Shown here piece after piece: positions 8,384-12,117 of a DNA stretch of 12,117 bases. The position numbers were made by a program, and so were the translations under genes. The notes under the pieces were generated by a model. The model ran no database searches. It saw only the letters and a program-made list of their open reading frames with translations, and was not told the origin of the DNA. This stretch comes from Caldithrix sp. (GTDB taxonomy: Bacteria; KSB1; UBA2214; DYKH01), in assembly GCA_020722685.1 (NCBI GenBank), contig DYKH01000120.1:3410-15526 (forward strand). Reading direction: 5' to 3'. Each line of letters starts with the position of its first letter. Position 1 is the first letter of the stretch.

Positions 8384-8423
8384 CCTTGACAATTCTTGAC
8401 CACACTTGACCATCCTTGACTGT
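8384..8423. repeat. Four 10-bp tandem repeats (TTGAC units) between rmlB and wecB
   Basis: Four units follow without gaps: CCTTGACAAT, TCTTGACCAC, ACTTGACCAT, CCTTGACTGT. The core CTTGAC is identical in all four with an exact 10-bp period, close to one DNA helical turn. The array directly abuts the rmlB stop (8424-8426) and lies 40 bp upstream of the wecB start on the - strand, where the core reads GTCAAG. It could be a simple minisatellite or an array of protein sites on one DNA face. Confidence 0.85.
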
Positions 8424-9431
8424 TCACAACTCCCTTCGATAATTCCTTTTGTAGTACTCCAAATACTCGCCACTTTTCAATCGTTCCCACCACCAGCGAT
8501 TGTCCCGATACCACCGAATGGTGTGAGCTAGGGCCTCGTCGAACTGATGTTTGGGCGCCCAGCCTAATTTGCGCAGCTTAGATGTGTCTACTGAATAACG
8601 TCGGTCATGTCCCAATCGATCCGGCACGTAGGTCATGAGCGTCTCCGGCTTGTCCAAAGTGTGCAGAATGCGGCTGGTTATTTCCAAATTAGTTCTTTCA
8701 TTCCCTGCGCCGATATTGTACACCTGACCATTTTGACCCCGCGAGAGCAGGAAATCGATGGCATCACAATGATCCATCACATAAATCCAATCGCGCACGT
8801 TTTTCCCATCGCCGTAGATCGGCAGGCTCTTGTCATCGAGGGCATTGGTGACGAACAGCGGGATCAGTTTCTCCGGGTATTGGTAGGGCCCATAGTTATT
8901 GGAGCAGCGGGTAATGATCACCGGCAGTCCATAGGTGACAAAATAAGAGTAGGCAAGGCGGTCGGCCCCGGCTTTGGAGGCTGAATAAGGGCTGGACGGC
9001 TCCAGGACATCCGTCTCTTTGAAGGAACCGTCGAGAATGCTGCCGTACACTTCGTCCGTGCTGATTTGGATAAATCTTTTGACGCCGTGCTTGCGCGCCG
9101 CCTCCAACAGTACAAATGCACCATAGATATCGGTTTTGATAAAATCATCAGGAGCGCCAATGGATCGATCGACGTGACTTTCGGCAGCAAAGTTGACGAT
9201 GATATCCACGCCCGGAACCAGCTCATTGACCATTTTTGCGTCGCAAATGTCGCCTTTGACAAAGCGATAGTTGGGTTGATCCGCGACCCCTTTGAGATTG
9301 TCCAAATTGCCGGCATAAGTCAGCTTGTCGAGGTTGATGATCTCGACGGCCTTTCCATACTTTTGCAAGAGATAGTGAATAAAGTTACTGCCGATAAATC
9401 CAGCGCCGCCCGTTACCAAGTATTTAGTCAT
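8424..9431 (-). CDS. rmlB: dTDP-glucose 4,6-dehydratase
   Basis: This cytoplasmic enzyme converts dTDP-glucose to dTDP-4-keto-6-deoxyglucose, the branch point to rhamnose and other deoxysugars. ATG 9431 (AGG about 7 nt upstream) gives MTKYLVTGGAGFIGSN, the standard N-terminus; the open frame continues 9 codons upstream but that start breaks the family pattern. The protein has 335 residues, typical for RmlB. It is an extended SDR: the NAD-binding GGAGFIGS lies at 8-15, the active-site ISTDEVYGS at 123-131 with Asp126/Glu127, and the YxxxK pair is Tyr149 and Lys153 in YSASKAG. Further RmlB features are HVDRSI (86-91), NNYGPYQYPEKLIP and the C-terminal GWAPKHQFDEALAHTIRWYRDN. It starts 36 bp after the RmlC-like gene on the same strand, clearly in one operon. 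rmlA and rmlD are not in the window. Confidence 0.95.
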   Translation of the reverse strand: MTKYLVTGGAGFIGSNFIHYLLQKYGKAVEIINLDKLTYAGNLDNLKGVADQPNYRFVKGDICDAKMVNELVPGVDIIVNFAAESHVDRSIGAPDDFIKTDIYGAFVLLEAARKHGVKRFIQISTDEVYGSILDGSFKETDVLEPSSPYSASKAGADRLAYSYFVTYGLPVIITRCSNNYGPYQYPEKLIPLFVTNALDDKSLPIYGDGKNVRDWIYVMDHCDAIDFLLSRGQNGQVYNIGAGNERTNLEITSRILHTLDKPETLMTYVPDRLGHDRRYSVDTSKLRKLGWAPKHQFDEALAHTIRWYRDNRWWWERLKSGEYLEYYKRNYRREL

Positions 9432-9467
9432 ATTCCGACCTGCCAATCTTATCCTCATCCAAAAACC

Positions 9468-9923
9468 TCAACCCATTCTTATGTCCCAATTGTAGGGGAC
9501 TTCCGGGGAATCATACGCCACTCGGAATTCATCCGGATCGTCATATCGATACGGCTCGGTGACGATGTTGATGACAATTGCCTCTGCTTCGGAAATGCAC
9601 TTCCAGCCATGATAAACTCCCACCGGCACGTGTAGCAAAACGGGATTGAACTCGCCGGCAAAAAACTCGTTGACTTGCCCTTTCGTCGCCGATTCCTTGC
9701 GGGCATCGTAAAGAACGATCTTGAGCATGCCTTTGATCACCACGATATTGTCGGCCTGCAGCTTGTGATAGTGCCATCCCTTGATGACGCCGGGATAGGT
9801 GGTGGTCATGTAGACTTGACCGAACTTGCTGAACACCTCATCATCGCAGCGCAGCATTTCCATGAGACGGCCGCGCTCATCGGGAATGACACGAAGCTTC
9901 TTAACGACTACTCCATCAATCAA
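9468..9923 (-). CDS. RmlC-like cupin, dTDP-4-dehydrorhamnose 3,5-epimerase family
   Basis: This cupin sugar-nucleotide isomerase probably acts on the 4-keto-6-deoxy product of the adjacent RmlB. TTG 9923 is chosen because AAAGGAG lies 5 nt upstream and the result, MIDGVVVKKLRVIPDERG, starts like other family members. ATG 9959 overlaps the predicted -10 box and is unlikely. The protein has 151 residues, shorter than classical RmlC (about 180) but normal for this subgroup. The core reads VIKGWHYHKLQADNIVVIKG (48-65 region) where classical RmlC has GLHYQ; His51 fits the catalytic base and His53 is an extra histidine. Asp73 (LYDARKES) and the segment VPVGVYHGWK (100-109) also fit. The subgroup includes 3,5-epimerases, single epimerases and relatives of 3,4-ketoisomerases, so the final sugar cannot be fixed. 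It is the first gene of the rmlC-rmlB-wecB-exporter cluster. Confidence 0.85.
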   Translation of the reverse strand: MIDGVVVKKLRVIPDERGRLMEMLRCDDEVFSKFGQVYMTTTYPGVIKGWHYHKLQADNIVVIKGMLKIVLYDARKESATKGQVNEFFAGEFNPVLLHVPVGVYHGWKCISEAEAIVINIVTEPYRYDDPDEFRVAYDSPEVPYNWDIRMG

Positions 9924-9950
9924 GTTAGCTCCTTTCTTGAAACGGTGCAA

Positions 9951-9979
9951 AATGTACAAACGTAGCGCCTAAAAGTCAA
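9951..9979 (-). promoter_or_regulatory. Sigma70-type promoter of the polysaccharide cluster
   Basis: On the - strand TTGACT (9979-9974) is followed after exactly 17 nt by TACATT (9956-9951). This matches the consensus -35 at 5 of 6 and -10 at 4 of 6 positions. Transcription would start near 9944, about 20 nt before the TTG start of the RmlC-like gene. It is the best promoter seen in the window and supports the TTG over the upstream ATG. Confidence 0.6.
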
Positions 9980-10009
9980 ACCCTTTATTGGCCATTGCCT
10001 TGAACCTGG

Positions 10010-10454
10010 AAAATTGTTCCATCTACCGATTGCGCCGCCGGCGCCTTGGCGACCTTCAAGGAGCTCCTGAAAACGACCGCGTACAGACTGAGCGGCTGTC
10101 GCAACAGGTCGGCGGGACGCGATTTGATTTCCAAAGCAATCAGCGAAAAATCTCCGTCAGCTAAGCTGAAACCCGAGCAGACGGATCAAGGCACGATGCC
10201 GCCCTGCGAGCTATTGGATGTGATCTTAGCGCTAGATCGAAGAGCAGATGAGAGTGGTTGAGAATATTGCATAAAAAGTTGAGGCTGACATCGTGCGAAG
10301 AGAGAGGCGAACAGTCGATCTGAGCGAGTACAAACGCAGACGAGCCGCCGCGGAAGCCGAGATCACCTCGCGTGTCTATGTCAAGGATTGCGGTCTGCCG
10401 ATTACCACGCGCTACTTGGTGAGATGGCATCTTGGCACTTACTCGTCCGCTTAA
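10010..10454 (+). pseudogene. nadE: Remnant of glutamine-dependent NAD+ synthetase, C-terminal part
   Basis: This is a decayed fragment of the enzyme that amidates deamido-NAD to NAD. In the first frame (10010-10261) the sequence reads VPSTDCAAGALATFKELLKT, then TAYRLSGCRNRSAGRDLIS, then EKSPSAKLKPEQTDQ and PPCELLDVIL. These match the NAD synthetase domain segments usually seen as STDNAAGALxxxGDLxKT, K(A/P)PSAELxPxQTDQD and LPPYxxLDAIL. The family GD in GDL is replaced by KE, and DSLPPY by GTMPPC. Near 10235 the homology moves by +1 into the next frame (EEQMRVVENIA), meets an in-frame TAA at 10272-10274, and goes on with KVEADIVRR..., VDLSEYKRRRAAA and LPITTRYLVR, the family's C-terminal pattern, to a stop at 10454. 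Upstream of 10003 there is an in-frame stop and no more homology, so the N-terminal glutaminase and most of the synthetase are gone. It stands opposite in strand to both neighbours. Confidence 0.8.
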
Positions 10455-10587
10455 CCAAGAATCAGTCGGTTTTGCCTCTTCAGATGGAAAGAAGCCTTGA
10501 ATCTGCTGCAAAGCGGCAGTAGCAGTGCAGTTGTTCGACCATGACAGCCATGGATTTCTAAAGTCGCCGAATTTTTGGGCTTCATTC
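10455..10587. other. Non-coding spacer
   Basis: Between the nadE remnant and the convergent end of the glycosyltransferase gene nothing recognisable is seen: no hairpin with a T-run and no coding signature. Confidence 0.5.
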
Positions 10588-11490
10588 TCAGGATTTTCTC
10601 TCTAGAGCTGCTCTTCGCCCTTTGGCAAATCCAACAGCAAAGACGGACAGTACGATCAGAGCGAGCGGCGAAAGTATGACAAACTTGAGAAAATTGGTCG
10701 GACTGTAGCGCAACAATCGACCGGCAATGGCGGCAATTTTGAAAAGGGGCAAAAAGGGGATGAGCCACGGATGGCGCAGGAGGATTTTTCCTTTTTGCGC
10801 GAATTTTTCCCTACTCATCGCCGCGCCGAAGCCCAACTCATACTGATTGCGGAAGATGCGTCTGAGGTTTGTTCGGTTGCGATGCCAAATGATCGCTTCG
10901 GGCTGGTTGAAAAGGGTCTCTCCTTTTTGTTTGAGCTGGCGCGTATAGAGACTATCACTCCCTTTCACCTGATCGGCAAACAGTCCATGATCGGCAAAAA
11001 CTTGACGGTCAAGTGAGACGTTGCCGGTGCCAAAATGAGTTTTCTTGGTAGTTTTCCAGGGCGTCAACAGGTCGCTGAATTCGAGCAGATAGTCCAACGT
11101 TCCGGTGACGCTGAAAGGCGTGCCGTTGCGAACCATCCCACCTACGACGCGGTAGCCTTGCCGGTGCGACTCGACCAATCGTTGCAGCCAGTGCCTGTCC
11201 ACGACGCAATCGGTATCGGTAAAAGCCAGGTATCTTCCTTTAGCCTCTTTGATGGCGACATTGCGTGCTGCGCCAGGAAATGCCCGTCGTGGTAGCTTGA
11301 TGACTTTTATATTCGGAAATTTCTCTCTAACCAATTCGGCCGTGTCATTTGGTGAGGAATCGACTACGATCACCTCAAAGGAAAAGTCCGTTTCTTGCAT
11401 CAAGACGGAATTTAGGGCGTCGAAAATGTGGCGTTTCTGATTGTAGGAGGGAATGATGACGGTTGCTTCGGCCTCGGTGCCCGCTTGCAT
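10588..11490 (-). CDS. Family 2 glycosyltransferase with C-terminal membrane segments
   Basis: This is an inverting GT-A glycosyltransferase that probably adds a sugar to a lipid-linked surface polysaccharide at the inner membrane. It has 300 residues. ATG 11490 has AGGA about 9 nt upstream. The N-terminal half is a GT2 fold: TVIIPSYNQKRHI (10-22), EVIVVDSSPNDTAELV (39-54), PGAARNVAIKEAKGRYLAF (72-90) and the metal-binding DxD as TDTDC (Asp92, Asp94). A middle segment, GTGNVSLDRQVF, fits the acceptor-side motif. The end has two hydrophobic stretches (about 240-258 and 268-288, the second FVILSPLALIVLSVFAVGFA), suggesting membrane anchoring. It has the same strand as the rmlC-rmlB-wecB group but is separated by the nadE remnant and by the rmlC promoter, so it is probably a separate transcript of the same locus. 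Donor and acceptor cannot be read from sequence. Confidence 0.88.
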   Translation of the reverse strand: MQAGTEAEATVIIPSYNQKRHIFDALNSVLMQETDFSFEVIVVDSSPNDTAELVREKFPNIKVIKLPRRAFPGAARNVAIKEAKGRYLAFTDTDCVVDRHWLQRLVESHRQGYRVVGGMVRNGTPFSVTGTLDYLLEFSDLLTPWKTTKKTHFGTGNVSLDRQVFADHGLFADQVKGSDSLYTRQLKQKGETLFNQPEAIIWHRNRTNLRRIFRNQYELGFGAAMSREKFAQKGKILLRHPWLIPFLPLFKIAAIAGRLLRYSPTNFLKFVILSPLALIVLSVFAVGFAKGRRAALERKS

Positions 11491-11676
11491 GAAGATTTCC
11501 TAAACTAAGGTCAAATCGATAGAGCTTGTTGCGTTTTTTCCTAATGTACCCGCAGCGCCGGGCTCTTGCGTATGAGAACTTGTTTCCATAGATGGCAACG
11601 TCATTCGCTGGACATGGCTGCAACTCACGATTTGCGCCGATGGGACGTTCGATTGGAAGGAATGCCGCGGAGATAG
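11491..11676. other. Intergenic region upstream of the glycosyltransferase
   Basis: This lies between the GT2 start and the terminator of the tRNA-like repeat. No gene signature is seen in six frames. The AGGA ribosome site of the GT2 gene is at its left edge. No convincing -35/-10 pair was found, so the GT2 promoter is unassigned. Confidence 0.5.
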
Positions 11677-11696
11677 AAAAGCCCACGTGTGCGGGC
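11677..11696 (-). terminator. Terminator hairpin after tRNA-like copy 1
   Basis: On the - strand GCCCGC pairs with GTGGGC (six pairs, one G-U) around the loop ACAC, followed by TTTT (11680-11677). It sits about 20 nt after the acceptor-like end of the tRNA-like sequence, where terminators of tRNA genes often lie. The matching site after copy 2 has a different loop and one changed stem base that keeps the pairing. Confidence 0.65.
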
Positions 11697-11764
11697 CTCT
11701 GGTTTGAAGGAGTGTGCGCCCACAAGGAATCGAACCTTGAACCTATCCGCCAATGGCGGATTGC
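11677..11764 (-). repeat. Direct repeat copy 1 (tRNA-like sequence plus terminator)
   Basis: This 88-bp segment is repeated in the same orientation at 12030-12117, offset 353 bp. Positions 11710-11764 are identical to 12063-12117 (55 bp); the left part differs only at scattered bases, mainly in the terminator loop. The similarity may extend further right, since the window ends inside copy 2. The two copies bracket the GIY-YIG gene. Confidence 0.93.
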
Positions 11765-11774
11765 TCTGCCAATT
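11715..11774 (-). ncRNA. tRNA-like element copy 1 (lacks the 5' part; closed anticodon hairpin)
   Basis: Read on the - strand it follows a tRNA from the D-loop onwards. AATTGGCA-GAGC-A (11774-11762) fits the D-loop and D-stem 3' side. A 17-nt arm (11761-11745) has stem ATCCG/CGGAT. AGGTT is the variable region. The T-arm CAAGG-TTCGATT-CCTTG (11739-11723) is fully canonical, then TGGGCGC plus A looks like acceptor 3' strand and discriminator. No CCA is encoded. The 5' acceptor strand (expected GCGCCCA) and D-stem 5' strand are absent; that stretch is nuclease coding sequence instead. In tRNA register the loop would be CCATTGG, with C at position 33 (normally U) and an ATT anticodon. The arm can instead close fully to ATCCGCC-ATT-GGCGGAT, 7 bp with a triloop. 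A decoding tRNA is therefore unlikely; a tRNA-derived or tRNA-mimicking repeat is the better reading. Expression as RNA is unproven. Confidence 0.6.
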
Positions 11775-12012
11775 TTCCCTGCAACCACAGCCGTCCCTGA
11801 CCACTCTTGAGGTATTTCTCCCGCTCCATCGCCTTTGATCTGGTTTCATGTCTCTCTGAATAGATTAATCGTCTTGCGCCCATTTTACGAGTGTAGGGAC
11901 TCTTACCATTTTTGTGTTCTTCAAGGCGACGTTCCAGATTGTTTGTTTGGCCGACATATCGCCGTCCGTTTTCCAACTCGAGGACATAAAGCCAATAGGA
12001 TTTGCCTTCCAA
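11743..12012 (-). CDS. Small GIY-YIG domain nuclease
   Basis: This is a single-domain GIY-YIG protein (UvrC N-terminal/URI type) and is likely a metal-dependent DNA endonuclease. TTG 12012 is chosen because GGGAGG lies 5 nt upstream and the domain begins at once (Y6-WLYVLELENGRRYVGQTN); the frame stays open to 12078, but that part lies in the repeat and terminator. It has 89 residues, normal for stand-alone members. Visible motifs are YWLYVL (GIY equivalent, Tyr9), RRYVG (YIG equivalent, Tyr19), NLERRLEEH with the catalytic Arg at 28/29, and AMEREKYLKSG with the metal-binding Glu at about 65. The last codons (KLAEQSAIGG, then TAG at 11745-11743) are read from the D-loop and anticodon-arm part of tRNA-like copy 1, so coding and tRNA-like sequence overlap by about 30 bp. 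It stands between two direct repeats. Its native target and role (repair, homing or transposition of the unit) are unknown. Confidence 0.85.
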   Translation of the reverse strand: MEGKSYWLYVLELENGRRYVGQTNNLERRLEEHKNGKSPYTRKMGARRLIYSERHETRSKAMEREKYLKSGQGRLWLQGKLAEQSAIGG

Positions 12013-12028
12013 ACCTACCTCCCTAATG

Positions 12029-12048
12029 AAAAAACCCACGATGGTGGG
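12029..12048 (-). terminator. Terminator hairpin after tRNA-like copy 2
   Basis: On the - strand CCCAC pairs perfectly with GTGGG around the loop CATC, followed by TTTTTT (12034-12029). It ends transcription from the tRNA-like copy 2 just before the ribosome site and TTG start of the GIY-YIG gene, so the nuclease would need read-through or its own promoter in a gap of under 20 bp. Confidence 0.75.
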
Positions 12049-12117
12049 CCTCAGGTTTGAACGAGTGTGCGCCCACAAGGAATCGAACCTTGAACCTATC
12101 CGCCAATGGCGGATTGC
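12030..12117 (-). repeat. Direct repeat copy 2, cut by the window end
   Basis: This is the partner of 11677-11764 at a constant 353-bp offset, with 55 identical bases at its right end. The right boundary is not seen. It lies upstream of the GIY-YIG gene in the direction of its transcription. Confidence 0.93.
12068..12117 (-). ncRNA. tRNA-like element copy 2, 5' part outside the window
   Basis: It has the same T-arm, variable region and closed anticodon-type arm as copy 1, followed by its own terminator at 12029-12048. The window stops at the D-stem position, so it cannot be told whether this copy carries a 5' acceptor strand (GCGCCCA expected), in which case it would be a complete tRNA-shaped gene and copy 1 a truncated duplicate, or whether another nuclease gene lies there. 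Confidence 0.55.

Noticed and set aside
8384..8423. CRISPR array or -35 promoter boxes
   Set aside because: Units are only 10 bp with no spacers, so this is not CRISPR. TTGAC reads as a -35 only on the + strand, opposite to all genes there, and no -10 follows at suitable spacing.
9924..9959. ATG 9959 as start of the RmlC-like gene
   Set aside because: It overlaps the predicted -10 box, lacks a ribosome site and adds 12 residues absent from the family pattern.
11375..11849. Two - strand open frames running through tRNA-like copy 1 and the GT2 upstream region
   Set aside because: They are translations of the repeat and intergenic DNA in other frames (for example VRFLVGAHSFKPE comes from the T-arm). 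No protein family is recognisable, and no second GIY-YIG domain is present there.
12013..12078. Upstream TTG start at 12078 for the GIY-YIG protein
   Set aside because: It would add 22 residues encoded by the repeat and terminator hairpin and has no ribosome site; TTG 12012 has GGGAGG at 5 nt spacing.
12068..12117. An ordinary tRNA gene (Asn-like, anticodon ATT)
   Set aside because: The loop would carry C at position 33 and an ATT anticodon, the arm closes into a 7-bp hairpin, and copy 1 lacks the whole 5' side. Kept as a tRNA-like element; the 5' end of copy 2 is outside the window, so this is not fully excluded.

Overview
The window reads as a chromosomal segment (or metagenomic contig) from a Gram-negative, heterotrophic bacterium of moderate GC content. 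The evidence is a Wza-type outer-membrane polysaccharide exporter with a signal peptide, and two secreted carbohydrate-active enzymes. TTG starts are used for several genes. The gene mix would fit an FCB-group or Calditrichota/KSB1-like organism, but that placement is a low-confidence inference; no phylogenetic marker is present.

Left part (1-5018, + strand). A broken isoprenylcysteine/phospholipid methyltransferase family gene (two frameshifts, 5' end outside the window) is followed by two secreted sugar-degrading enzymes: a sialate O-acetylesterase-family SGNH esterase with a C-terminal sandwich domain (562-2844), and a GH127 (DUF1680) beta-L-arabinofuranosidase-like protein (3006-5018). 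Together they suggest trimming of acetylated, arabinose-containing plant polysaccharide outside the cytoplasm. The 161-bp gap between them holds two inverted repeats.

Middle (5129-9979, - strand). A perfect 12-bp stem terminator separates the convergent blocks. Reading leftwards on the - strand from a recognisable promoter near 9951-9979 come an RmlC-like epimerase, rmlB, wecB and a Wza/SLBB exporter. This is the core of a surface polysaccharide locus that makes dTDP-6-deoxysugar and UDP-ManNAc precursors and exports the polymer. A 10-bp tandem repeat (four TTGAC units) abuts the rmlB stop. A second intrinsic-terminator-like hairpin lies just upstream of the exporter RBS and looks like an attenuator.

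Right part (about 10010-12117). A decayed C-terminal fragment of glutamine-dependent NAD synthetase (nadE, + strand) lies between rmlC and a GT2 glycosyltransferase (- strand). The end of the window holds the most unusual structure. A small GIY-YIG nuclease gene (- strand) is bracketed by two direct copies of a sequence that resembles the 3' two-thirds of a tRNA, each followed by its own terminator hairpin. The nuclease reading frame ends inside one copy. The anticodon arm of the tRNA-like sequence can close into a 7-bp hairpin with a 3-nt loop, so it is unlikely to be a decoding tRNA. This looks like a small repeat/nuclease unit, possibly mobile or tandem, that continues beyond the window.
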